The position numbers and the translations under genes are program-made. Positions 35,201 through 46,140 of a stretch of 64,000 nucleotides of DNA are shown in pieces. This stretch comes from Blasia pusilla (taxonomy: Eukaryota; Marchantiophyta; Marchantiopsida; Blasiales). The DNA lies in contig CM114273.1 of assembly GCA_050084515.1 (NCBI GenBank), positions 14,198,001 to 14,262,000 of the forward strand, given 5' to 3'. Every line of letters starts with the position of its first letter. Within the stretch, counting starts at the first letter, position 1. The notes below the pieces were generated by a model. The model saw only the letters and a program-made list of their open reading frames with translations. It was not told the origin of the DNA and searched no databases.

Positions 35201-37095
35201 AATAAACAACCAGCTTGGCTGCATCATAACTTCTGATCACAAAAACAGAGTCAACCATCTAGACACTTTCAAATTCCATTCATAGTTTAAATGGTCAAGT
35301 AAAGCCACAGCTATCTAAACCCTAGTTATTGCCAACTTTACTTGGACCAGAAGCTATGGACATACGACACTACTTCGACTGTGGCAAGCTCAAGAACTCT
35401 AAGAGCATACTTGACCCATAGCATATGGTATTTAGGATCTGAAACGTGGGTTCAGAAGTAGAGGTCTTACCTTCTTCTCGACACTACTGTCCACCTCCTT
35501 TTTTACAGAGGTCACTGTCCCATTTGGCTTTGCAGCCATCTGGTTCTCTTTTTTTACAGGGTATTTAACCCCATTGGTTGAAGATTTGCCCACCATTTCC
35601 TGTTTCACAAAGGAATACAAATACAATCACTCACCTCAAATTTACACTAAATCAATCCACTAAGTTTATTGGTTCTAATCCATACAAACAAAGCAACATT
35701 CTATGTAGACACTCTGTCTAGGTGAGAGTACACGGCTCTGAAAAAAAGAGTTACCCCCATAATTCTCCCCAAAATTTTGAAAAGGACATCCAGACCGGTG
35801 GACATTTACTAAAGTATGCTCATACTCAATGCAGTTTGATGGAAATCAAATATTGCAATTTTCGTCGAGCTGATTATTTAGAAGTATGTAAGAATTTAGA
35901 GGGTTCAGACATCCAAGGAGTTTCTTATTCCGGGAAATATTTTCATCCACTAGTCTGGCAATCAACATCTATTGAGCCAGAAGACATAAAAGGTGTAAAT
36001 GGCCAGGAAGGTCACAACAAAGTCAATTAAGTTGGCATGACCTAAGCGCTTCACAAAGTGCCACAATACCATAAGCACAGATTCTAACTACACATCTGTA
36101 ACGGACATCACTTCATCTGGATAGACGATTATATTTGCGGACGTAATTCCGACGGTGGGAGGCATCCAAAGTTTACTTAACATGTAGGACTCAAGTCGAC
36201 GGCCGACCTAAACCAGAGGCTTGTAGAAATTGTCATGAGATGATGAACAGGACGCGTTCACCTCAAAAAACAGCCTGCCTCACCTCAATTTGAATCTCCA
36301 CTCCGACTCCTAAGGCCCACCAGAAAACTGTAACGGACATCACCACACATCTGTAACGGACATCACTTCATCTGGATAGACGATTATATTTGCGGACGTT
36401 ATTCCGACGGTGGGAGGCATCCAAAGTTTACTTAACATGTAGGACTCAAGTCGACGGCCGACCTAAACCAGAGGCTTGTAGAAATTGTCATGAGATGATG
36501 AACAGGACGCGTTTAAAAAAACAGCCTGCCTCACCTCAATTTGAATCTCCACTCCGACTCCTAAGGCCCACCAGAAAGCTGTAACGGACATCACCACACA
36601 TCTGTAACGGACATCACTTCATCTGGATAGACGATTATATTTGCGGACGTTATTCCGACGGTGGGAGGCATCCAAAGTTTACTTAACATTTAGGACTCAA
36701 GTCGACGGCCGACCTATTCCAGAGGCTTGTAGAAATTGTCATGAGATGATGAACAGGACGCGTTTAAAAAAACAGCCTGCCTCACCTCAATTTGAATCTC
36801 CACTCCGACTCTTAAGGCCCACCAGAAAACTCCCCTGGTTCAACGATCGTCACTATCGTACGGAATTGGAGAAATTCGAGTTGTAACTATGTGGCAGATG
36901 AGATCAAATGGATGACCAAGCCATCTTCGTCTTGCAAGCTGCTCTGGTATAAAATTCGAATATTACCTTCTTGAGTCCATGGACGTCCCCATCCCTCCTC
37001 AAGGGTGCGCCATTTGCCTTTATAGAAAAGCCACCTTCTTTCTTCACAACCCTAGTACCATTGACAGAAGTTTTCTCTGGTCTGTCTTGCATTTC
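32206..37095 (-). CDS. SPT2: SPT2-domain chromatin protein
   Basis: SPT2 proteins bind histone H3-H4 and act during transcription. Five exons are supported by GT/AG borders and continuous frame: 37095-36967, 35599-35471, 33891-33751, 33589-33519 and 32479-32206 (stop 32208-32206), 744 bp in total. The C-terminal SPT2 domain reads LPGQKHEAPEE, then RDPLRIFYESLHEQKPESEM, then EFWMMEHGLLTPEHARKALE, with the last two spread over exons 3-5. A basic tail KRKRDASSSDDDDF...KRRLKA follows and looks like a nuclear signal. The first methionine available is at 37092, giving 246 residues. Upstream coding exons in 37.1-37.7 kb cannot be excluded, as plant family members are often longer. Exons 1 and 2 are both 129 bp and share a Lys-rich motif. 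Confidence 0.85.
36096..36832. repeat. Three tandem copies of a 250-bp unit in an SPT2 intron
   Basis: Units start at 36096, 36351 and 36602 with CTGTAACGGACATCACTTC and are nearly identical (255, 251 and about 231 bp). Copies two and three share a deletion in GACGCGTTnAAAAAACAGCC relative to copy one. They lie between the 36967 donor and the 35599 acceptor. Confidence 0.95.
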
Positions 37096-38158
37096 CTAAA
37101 CCACAATGAAATTCAATTATCATCTTTTGAATATTAACTCAAGAAGCCCGTGAGTTTCGGGGCAAACAACAAACTTGTGAGTGGGCAACTACAGAAGCCT
37201 CAAAAGTCTTCAGACTCGACAAACCTAATCATCTTAGAACCCCCACATTTTCCCACTTTATCTGCTCGTACAAACCCTGAAATTCCATCTTCATAGCGGA
37301 AAAAATAACTCGGAGCCAAGTGAAGAAAGGGCAGGGCAAGAACGCATACGATGAATGAACTATCACCATACAGCGCTCCTCAACCCAAGAAGATCTTCCT
37401 GCAGTCCGCCTTCACAATTCACTTTTCACAGACCCACACACACCACACGGAGGCGGCTCTCGTACTCATGAACAGCGTGCACGCTATCCGTCTATCCAAC
37501 CGCACAAGGCTGTGATTGTCTTAACACATCCATGAATCCCCTACTCTCATATCTCTCTCTCGCTCTCTCTATCTCTATCTCTCTCTAGCAAAAGTCTCCA
37601 CCACCGTCCAACCACGGCTCAGGGGCTCCCTCTGGTAGTCGCGGGACTGAGCCAGGCACTACTACAAAACAACAATGAGAGCGAGCTCGGGAAGGTGTTG
37701 TATGGTATTGCTGCTCCTCCTTTCCTAAGCAAACCTCATGCCGCGCAGCAGCGGACACGAACAGCGAGCGGTTGAAATTTGTCTTCCCGATGGAAATTGA
37801 TTGGCTTGACTCGCAGGGAATGGATGAATGAACGAATGAATGAGGGGCTGCAGCCGAACACGCACAAACGAAGACTCAGGCGGTGTCGTGGCGGCAGTTG
37901 CCGCTGGGAATAGAGAGGTCGGTCCTTGGCTTTGGGTACCCCAGAGTCTCACAACAGGTCTTTGAAGCCCCTTTTGCTTCCAATTTGCACACCGTGTCAC
38001 CGTGTGACTCGGACCGGCCCCCTGTTGGAGCCCAGGCTCCACCAGCAGCAGGACGCGTGCTTATTCAACACGTGTCGGTTCAAGCGACCCAGCTCCCTCA
38101 CCCACATCCTAAGGGCGCATATTTACCGGTTGGGCCCTCTACTAACTAACTAAATACG
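37096..38158. promoter_or_regulatory. Upstream region of the SPT2 gene
   Basis: A GC-richer stretch with a (CT)-rich tract at 37545-37590 and no recognisable protein. It should contain the 5' UTR, possibly non-coding first exon(s), and the promoter on the minus strand. I see no clear TATA box and set no start site. Confidence 0.35.
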
Positions 38159-38312
38159 GTGGATTCTATTTTGACCAATTCAAGTATCTTCCCGTATCTT
38201 TTCCATGGTTTATTTTCTTATATTTTGCGTGCATATTTGGCACGGTTTTATTCCTCTCCAACCTTTTCTTATAAATGTTGGCTCCCTATAAATGTTGAGT
38301 ATTGTACTACAC

Positions 38313-38549
38313 TTAGGGCCCGGTCCCATGGGTGGGAGGTCGCGGCGACGGTGGGAGGTCGCCACTTTTTCTGCGCCCAAAACTTTTGGGCGCATAAATT
38401 GTATGGAGTCGTGGCGAGCCTGAGCATTACTTGTTTGGCGGTTATTACCAACATTCTATGTGTTTTCTTGAATTGTCCGTTGGAAAAAAAATGGTCGTAG
38501 AAATGAGATTGTCGTGACCTCTATGGCCGTCCATGGGACTCGGCCCTAA
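38313..38549. mobile_element. MITE with 30-bp-class terminal inverted repeats
   Basis: The left end TTAGGGCCCGGTCCCATGG mirrors the right end CCATGGGACTCGGCCCTAA, and similarity continues inwards to GGAGGTC/GACCTC. At 237 bp with no coding it fits a non-autonomous DNA transposon. If TTA/TAA are the target duplication, the PIF/Harbinger type is possible. Confidence 0.8.
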
Positions 38550-38845
38550 ATAATGTGTGCTAGAATTCGTAACATTCCGAATATGGGGATAGGATTCCAT
38601 CAACACTTCTCTTTTTTCCTCTTGGAAAAAAATAGTGCGTGGAAGTACTGGTTGGATGAAAGAATGTGCACTAGGAAAAAATGAAAGTGAGTGGAAGTTT
38701 TAAAAGAGTTCATATGTTAGTAAGGGTGTGTGATGTGGGTATGATGTGAAATTGTGTATTCGATTAAGTAGGAGTTTTATTGAATATTAAGCAGGAATTA
38801 ATTCAAAGAAAACCTTTTAAGGATAAGAAGTTGTGTACTTCGTTA

Positions 38846-39036
38846 CTAGTGTACACCCGTGCGATGCATGGATTTGAATTACTTCCCAAAATGATAATGA
38901 GCTCTCAAAATTGTCAAGTGTCATTTAAAATCAACTTCAAGTGAGAGAGGCAAGTGATCCTATTGGTTGAGAGTGCCAAGTGTCAAGAAGAGAAGAGTTT
39001 GAAAAATGAAGTGACACTCTCCAACAATAGTATAGA
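38846..39036 (-). mobile_element. Mini-Helitron, 191 bp
   Basis: On minus it starts TCTATACTATTGTTGGAG after an A (39037). It ends with a CCATGC...GCACGGG hairpin, then GTGTACACTAG and a T. TC start, subterminal hairpin, CTAG end and A/T insertion site are the Helitron hallmarks. No coding capacity, so it was moved by an autonomous relative. Confidence 0.85.
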
Positions 39037-39530
39037 TTTGAAGATGAAAGACACTAGCAACAAAATCCACGAACATGAAATCCTAAAAATTGAAAAGAAT
39101 ATATAAAATTTGTTTCTAAGAGATATTTTCACTAAATATTTCTGGTAGGTTTAAATAATAAGATTTTTAGAGAAAATTTGCTAGAATAGAAAAAAAAACA
39201 TTTACAAGTTTCTTCTATTTTTATTATTAGAGAAATATTTCTAACAAGTAATTTCCAATGAGAGAAATTTGATTTGAAGAAATTTTGGCTTGGATATTTC
39301 ATGCAATGAAAATCTAACCTAAGAAATCTCCTAACATGTATTGTATTATGACATCTTGAACCTCATAAAAGGGTCATTTTTTCCCCCAAAATCTAAAGGA
39401 GAGAGAAGGGAAAATAAAATTAACTTTTTCCTGATGAGGTTATGTTTGTTTTATCCATGACATGGATCTCGTTAAGGTTTTTGTGAAGGAAAAATGTTGA
39501 GGAGGATTTAGGGAGTGAAAAGAAGTACCT

Positions 39531-39660
39531 TGAAAACAAAGGGGATGATGGAGAACCCATTGACAGTACAAAAGAGGAGGACTCAAATAGTCGAGTTCGT
39601 AAAGGCCACAACCAACCCGAAAAAAGAAAAGGGGGCATCCCCCCTACTAGCTATACTCAT
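39531..39660 (+). repeat. Dispersed repeat family R2, copy 4
   Basis: GATGGAGAACCCATTGACAG, TACAAAAGAGGAGGACTCAAA and AAGAAAAGGGGGCATCCCCC follow the same order as the copy at 13096. Confidence 0.6.
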
Positions 39661-40882
39661 CAACAACATAGAGAATATCAAAACCACCTAGAGAGACATG
39701 ATTATCACTTAGTGGGCCTCTAGTGCCAACGTCTCCCATAGTCTAAGCCCGCCCCAAAAGCCCATTAGCTTGGGCACGTAGCAAAGCTATGGAAACCCAT
39801 TGCCTACAATAAAAAATTGCAATAGCTAAGGACAATCCATTAAATAGAGATAATGAGTTAAACCTCTCCCCCATAGCCCCATACATCTCCATGACTTAGG
39901 GGATGAATTTATGTCCATCGATTCATCCCTCTAGCCATGGACATACATGGGTCTTCTTCACCGTTGCCTCTCCTTGTAGCAATCTCCCTTGTGCCACCAC
40001 TTGGGTTCGCACATCCTCCCTTGTAGGATTTTTCACTACAACATCCGCTATCATCAGCTCAACCTCTTGCGTCAAAATGGAAGTATAAACTTTAGCTTTA
40101 TGTTGCATGTCATTCAAGGGATTGTTCAACATAAGAAATCTTTATTTCTCCACATATGTGGAAAGTAATAAGTCTTGTAAGCTAAGGTAGTAAGCTAAAA
40201 CTAAATCGCTCAAAGATGGATAATCCTAATTATAACCATAATGGGAGATGTGGTCTAGTAGGAGCCATGTTGAATATGGTGAGTACATCACATTGATAAT
40301 TTTTATTAGATTTTTAGTTAAAATTTTTGGATTGGAACTTGATGGGATGGTGACCTTGCTTCTTTGATGAAATATAGAGGAGGAGAGGGAGGCGAGTCCA
40401 TTTTTGCAAGATATTAAGTAGTCTTTGGATGAACCAAGAGGATCACCTTCCCAAGCAATTTTCAACAAGGTTTGATTGCAAGTTGTTGGTTTTAACTTGT
40501 TGTTTCTAGAATTTAGGCATTAAACTCAAATTCTATAGCACTTTTTTTAAAAACAATAGTTCAAGCAAGTTGTTTTCTTAGCAATTGACCTTAGCTTTGG
40601 GCTACTTGAGTTAATTGTTCTTTTTTTAAGTGATCGTAGCTTTGGGTCACTTGAGCCTAATAATTTTTCCCTCGATAAATTGATGGTTACATCATTACAA
40701 TTTATATGGCTTTAGTGTGTGTCAATTTCTATTCCACTTCTCTAATGTTTTTTTTCAGAGTGGCATATCAACCTTAATAACCAAGATGGAAGGAGTGGAA
40801 AAGGATATCCATGTATACAGCCGAACCATTATTCCTCCATCCCCTCTACAAGAAGATTTGGAGCCAATCCTTTGGACAAAGA
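39661..40882. other. Intergenic DNA with one possible truncated exon
   Basis: Mostly non-coding. At 40760 a T-rich tract and CAG are followed by an open plus frame reading GISTLITKMEGVEKDIHVYS and onward to LEPILWTK. It runs to the boundary of retroelement II at 40882. The clean acceptor and normal composition suggest an exon disrupted by the insertion; I do not recognise the family. Confidence 0.35.
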
Positions 40883-41018
40883 TGTCGTGCGCATACATAT
40901 CGCTACACAACATACATCGCTGGTCACATCTACACCACACAACACCGATCTTCCCCACACACGGGTCGATCCACACATGTACAAAAATCAACTCATACAT
41001 ATACATGGAGATCACACA
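40883..41018 (-). repeat. 3' LTR start of element II
   Basis: TGTGTGATC follows the polypurine tract. Blocks ATGTATGTTGTGTAGCGAT and GCACGACA match the element I LTR. Similarity stops after GCACGACA at 40883, the same position at which the element I LTR is broken, so the rest of this LTR is missing or too diverged. Confidence 0.65.
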
Positions 41019-41030
41019 ACCGCCCCCCTA
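41019..41030 (-). other. Polypurine tract of element II
   Basis: TAGGGGGGCGGT immediately upstream of the LTR start, at the same place as in element I. Confidence 0.7.
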
Positions 41031-41096
41031 GCTGGCAGTTGGATCCCCCCAACTCTAGATAGAAAATATCACATCTCTCTGACATGACCTACTACC

Positions 41097-41699
41097 CTAT
41101 ACACATCTCGGACACATCCATCGTCCCGTGGAAACCACATCAAGAGGGGGGGTCAGACATGACATATGCCACCCTCGAGAACAACCATCACATACCAACA
41201 TGGTGGCTGCACCCCTCGCAGATCCGCACAACATACACCTCAAGCCTGCAGGTACCACTGCCAAGCTTGGATCCACCATCCCATCTACGTTCGGAAGATG
41301 ACATGGCGCACAATTGCGCACATGATCCTTCCAAATCATACCATACCGTCCCTCCAACATGAGGACTCCGGTCGGTAATACCTCGCGCACACGTAGGATC
41401 GTGCGCCCCGCAGTGACATCTAGCGTCGTGGGTGCCGCCTGTTGTAAATACACGTAATCTCCATGATGAAACCTCCTAATCCCTGGACGATAACCTCCTC
41501 CACAAATGGTCGCGTACCTCAATCTATCTCTATGCTGGGCAATAGCTAAGTTCTCAAAGGCCATAGGCATAACTCTACGAAAAACTTCTGCCCTCTGAGA
41601 ACATGCTTGCACCCACACATCTGGATCATCAAGATCTAACACCTCCGCCATGTCACGTCGAATCGCTGCAGGTAAATCTAGCTCTCTCCCAAAGAGCAA
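41097..41699 (-). pseudogene. Integrase C-terminal domain and PHD finger, element II
   Basis: A continuous 200-codon stretch. It starts inside integrase (MLFGRELDLPAAIRRDM), passes an SH3-like C-terminal module (HHGDYVYLQQAAPTTLDV, VLPTGVLMLEGRYG, HVRNCAPCHLP) and ends in a PHD finger with CMLC, VCDGC, GWH, MSC and CPRC, one residue before the stop at 41097. All eight zinc ligands are present, as in element I, so conservation of the finger in two diverged copies suggests it was under selection in the active family. PHD fingers are histone-tail readers; a targeting role is inferred. Confidence 0.88.
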
Positions 41700-42586
41700 A
41701 AGTACGGTGAAAATGACGCGAAGGATGCCTTCCGACTAAAGCGATAACTCATAGCTAACCATGGCAACTGTAGGTCCCACTCCCTCAACTGTCCCCGCTG
41801 CAAGCCATACTTGCGCAATCCTCTCTTCACCGTCTGTACCACTCTCTTTGCTCACCCATCCGCCTCAGGATGATCCCTTGACGTGGTGCGGTGATCTATC
41901 AGCGCCTGATCACACAAGGCCTGAAACTCTCCCCTGAACTCGGTACCCTGGTCAGTCAACACCTCCGCCGGTGCACCAAAGTGACTAAGCAAACGATCTA
42001 GAAACGCATAAGTTCTCCCTCGCTTGCCTTGTCTGGTAGTGCCACCAACTCTATCCACTTGGAGAAATGCTCCACCATGACCAACACGTATATATGATGA
42101 CGCCCTGTCAATGGCAAAGGTCCCGCAAAGTCTAAACTCCACCGATAACCTAAACCCATAATCGGAAAAGGATGTAACTGCGGAGTGGGAGCATTGAAGG
42201 ATGCTCGCACTCTGTCACATACCATACATCGGCCACAAAGCTGCTGTACCCTAGTATGCATGCCGCGCCACCAATATCTGAACACTGGGAGTAAGTCAAA
42301 GTACGCTTTACTCGAAATGTCCCAACTCCTCATGGGCATGTCGCACTACACGTGTCTCGCTGGGAAGGATGAGGTACCACTCATATCCTACCATCTCCCC
42401 ATACCCATAAAATGTGAGTCCCCCCCACCGAACCTCTTGGCTCTCAGAGGATCCAATCCGCTCCCAAGCACTCATCAGACTCGCAATGACGCCTTGGTCG
42501 CAAGAACTCCACAACCTCCACGTCGTCATGGATATCACGACCACCTGTCGCCTCCTCACTAACCTCCGGATCCAAAGACTCATCAT
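41700..42586 (-). pseudogene. Integrase core of element II
   Basis: HHCC zinc residues (HAHEELGHFE, CMVCDR) and the catalytic D,D,E set (LDFAGPLPL, LTDQGTEFRG, HPEADG) are all visible but spread over three frames: 42586-42308, 42339-41998 and 42142-41852. A stop replaces the codon after the HPEADG block at 41852. Function in the active parent would be insertion of cDNA. Confidence 0.88.
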
Positions 42587-43141
42587 CCAATCCCACCACT
42601 GGAGTCATCACCTGTGGCTGACTTGCCATATTCAACCAACAAAGATAGGCAGATGCATGCCAACCGGGCACCATCTCCTCATCACTCTCTCCTTGCCATC
42701 GAGCTCCCGTGACGTCTCTCTGACTCGGACATGGGTTACAACTCAACCCATCCGCATCCTGGTTCAGCCGACCTGGCCTATGAACCACCTCGAACTCATA
42801 CTCTTGTAGTAATAGAGCCCACCTGGCAAGCTTTCCCATAAGCTTGTCGGACTCTATCAACCACCTCAACGGCTGATGATCAGTGATAAGTGTGAAAGGG
42901 TTGCCGAATAAATAGCACTAAAATGTGCCACGGCCCACACTGCAGCCAAGCACTCTCCCTCATAGGAGATGTACTTCGCCTCTGCAATGTTGTTCGATCG
43001 GCTCACGTAAGCCACAACGAACTCCCTCTCCTCGTCATCCCTCTGAGTAAGCACTGCTCCTAGACCCAACATGCTCCAATCCGTATGTAACTGGAATGGG
43101 CGACCCCTAACCGGTCTCTGTAAAATGGGTGAGGACGTCAA
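42587..43141 (-). pseudogene. RNase H of element II
   Basis: FQLHTDWSMLGLGAVLTQ, YEGECLAAVWAVAHF and NQDADGLSCNP mark the domain; a frameshift near 42868 separates its halves just before the HQPL block. The linker to integrase is acidic, as in element I. Confidence 0.85.
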
Positions 43142-44160
43142 CCTGTCCTTGAGCTCCTGAAATGCTCACTCCTGATCATCTCCCCACAACCACACCTGAT
43201 CAAGTCTCGTCAACAAGGTCAAAGACTTTGCGATTGCACTAAAACCCTTGACATACCGTCGATAGAAGTTCGCCAGTCCAAGAAATGCTCGGACTCGACT
43301 CACATCTGTAGGGCGTGGAATCTGCGTAATAGCCTCTACCTTCGTCTTCTGAACGCCTAACCCACTTGGGTATATGGTGTGTCCCAAGTACTCAATCGCT
43401 CTGAAAGAATGCACTTGCCTGGATGTAACTTTAGTCCATGTAATCGCAATCGCCGAAATACCTCCTCCAAGTGTCGCTCATGCTCCTCAACCGTGGAATC
43501 AAGATAAGAATATCATCTATGTAACATCGCACAAAATCCAAGCTAGCCGAGAATCCTATCCATCACTCTCTCGAAACTCCGCAGCGCCGCGTTCTTCAAT
43601 CCAAATGGTAAGAACCGCCACCGATACAAACAATCTCTCCCGAACCGGTCTATCCCCTGAATGTTGTCTTCTCCCTGTCCTCCAACCTGATAGGAAGCGA
43701 TGATAGCTAGCACGAGATCTAAATCAAGATCTTTGCATGCCCTACCGCATCAAAGATCTCCTCAGAGTAGGCATGGCATACCAATCGACCTCAAATCTGT
43801 CGGTTGATAGGACGGTAATCTCCACACATCCGCCTATCCGCCCAATTGCCATACATATCCTTCTTCGCGGCATGACTGTGGGCGGATGCATACTCCCCAT
43901 GTGATAACTCCACAAGTCCCGCCTCCAACAAGTCGACTCTCGAATCAAGTCTCGCTCCATATCGAATACAGTAGGGTCGATTTAAAGATTGGCGTATCAC
44001 TAGCCAACTCAATCCGTATCCCGGGACCCTTTAGCATACCCAAGTCTCTCATCAAGGCAAAACAACCGACATGCCCTCTCATAAACCTATGAACTCGCCT
44101 GTCGCTCTCCTCCTATCAACTTGAGACCTATCACGGGCTCCCAAGTCTCCATCGTGACCT
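43142..44160 (-). pseudogene. Reverse transcriptase of element II
   Basis: RRMCGDYRPINRQ (near 43840-43795), catalytic YIDD (43523-43512), LGHTIYPSGLGVQKTKVEAI and LANFYRRYVKGFSAIAK follow the Ty3/gypsy order. Several single-base changes shift frame between these blocks and the LDLRAGYHQ-type block is badly eroded, so this copy is more decayed here than element I. Confidence 0.85.
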
Positions 44161-45813
44161 CACTCGGAGAGGACGCAACCTCCGCCTTTGGTTGCTATGT
44201 AGCAATCCTAGCCACCTCCGCAATGACCACTCCACTCGACCTCCTACACCATGCTCCACATCCAAAAAATGAACATGTGCTACTCTAGCCGCTTCGCACT
44301 CTCTCGCTCGAACGACGCCCCATGAAGTCCATGGGTACCTATCTCTCCTCGTCTCGCCTGACCAATGCTCTGACAGACTCAGAGGCAATGGTCCGGCTAA
44401 ATGGATGTGACGGCATGGATGACACTCGCATCCGTCTCTCGCCAGCCATATCTAGGTGACTATCCATGTGAGACAGCTTGAGGTCCATCGCCGCCCTAAC
44501 ACTGTCTCCGTGATGCCTCGGTCATCCCCCTGGCACCGCCGTAGTACCGTAGTGAACCCCATGGCGCGCTCGCGCTCATCCGCTGTAGGCTCCTCCAATA
44601 CTCCGGTCACCTCATCCCAAATCATGCCTCGGCCCTCCTCGACAAAAGGCATGGGATGTCGGGAAGCTCACCAACGAGGTAAGGCTGCCCTCAACTCCCC
44701 ATCCTATTGGCCATGGCCAACGGTGGTCTATCATCCCGTGTCACCACCGAGATCGACGCCCGAGCCCAAAATAGCATCCATTGTGAGATGTGGTGCTCTC
44801 TCGACTCCACCGTAGGCTCGACTCGGCACCTCTAATGGTATCAGTTCGCCCACCACGATCGAGACGATGGGCACGTGACCCAACTCTCATGCATCTAACA
44901 ACACAAAGAGTCCCAACCAAGACCTCACCGATGTACACTCGTCATCACACGTGCACGAGTGTCTCCCAACAACGGACACGTTCTCCAAAATGTACGTTGG
45001 AGAACATATCGACTCTCCTACAAGTGTCGTAATACTCGCAAAGATCTCCCAAAACATCCCCGACCTCGGATCCCGCAATCCAAATCGCCACCGGTGATGA
45101 ATGACCCGACATGGCCATCCAAAGCAATCACCAAATGAATGGTGCCAACTCTATCAGATCCTGCGCCCCACCAAAGAGATGTCGGCGGGTAGTGTATCGA
45201 TATCCCCGTCATCGCAGATACCGACAACAACTCAGGATACCTCTGGACCAATCTCGCTACGTGACGTAATGATACTCGCTGCGCGGTCTCATCTCTCTCC
45301 ACATAAAGGTACTGATGCACCTGTATGCCCGCCTGCAATATGGCAACCAATCCGGTACTAATCCCTCCGAAGAGATCTAACACCCTCCTCTGGGCACTGC
45401 CACACAACAGGTGTGGTATCTAGTGGGGTCAGCGTCTCCACTCCAAGAGCCCGATCACCATGTGACTCTCGCTGCTCTGGGATAAAAACATGACTCCATG
45501 CCTGCCTCACGAGGTCGTCGGCACTCCTCTGTAGCTCCCGAGTCGTACCCCACAATGGTGAAGAGGCCTCGCCAACATGGGAAGAGACACCCGCCATGGC
45601 CTGTCTCTCCGTGGGACTATCCGCTACTGGGACATCCTCCGCATGTGCGTTCCCCTCAAACAACTCTCATGGCCAGCTAACACTACTTGTGAAAGCCGCC
45701 AACGTGGTCACAGACTCGCCTCGTGATCGACCACCTCGTCCCCCAAACTGCATGGGTAACTGACTCATCCGGCCATCACCTGACCGCCATCCTGGCCGAT
45801 AAGCAACGGTCTC
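44161..45813 (-). pseudogene. DNMT3-like methyltransferase of element II
   Basis: Between protease and reverse transcriptase, uninterrupted by any insertion. The linker AYRPGWRSGDG leads to an acidic Ser-rich region, motif I VLDLFGGISTGLVAILQ (45383-45333), a VERDE block, and LVIA. After a frameshift come the GWPC catalytic motif (45120-45109), LRDPRSGMFWEIF and motif VI TYILENVSVVG (near 45000-44970). VLGRRWTSS-type residues near 44480 (ERERAMGF upstream) correspond to motifs IX-X. The domain would methylate cytosine using S-adenosylmethionine. The same placement in both copies shows it is an inherited part of the family and not a chance insertion. Confidence 0.82.
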
Positions 45814-46140
45814 CTACCAGAAGTCAAGGATGAATCCTAGGGGATATAACACGGTACTCCCCACCAACACATCGTACGACTCAGCTGGTGTCGTAATCGC
45901 ACGTGTGCGCACCATAGTACTATCCGTCGCATGCTCTGGCTGGACTCTGACAACAATCTCCTGTCGAGTCATATATTGAGTGGGTGATACGCCCCCAATC
46001 GAGGTCTGTATCTGGAAGGGACAAGGCTCAATGTCGGCCTTCCGTAACCCCAATGCTAAACACGCCGTCTTCCCTAACATCAAGGGTTGCGCTCCCGAAT
46101 CAAGTAGGACGCGTTGAGGGTGGTATACCGTCCCCGTCGG
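45814..46140 (-). pseudogene. Aspartic protease of element II
   Basis: VLLDSGAQPLMLGKTACLAL with the D-S-G triad at 46101-46093, then IQTSIGGVSPTQYMTRQE and YDVLVGSTVLYPLGF. It is in frame with the upstream Gag tail (LVSPTGTVYHPQR), unlike element I where two stops intervene, so the ancestral protein was Gag-protease fused. Confidence 0.85.

Noticed and set aside
37277-37294. ATGAAGATGGAATTTCAGG as the first coding exon of SPT2
   Set aside because: Splicing at the available GT would put the next exon out of frame.
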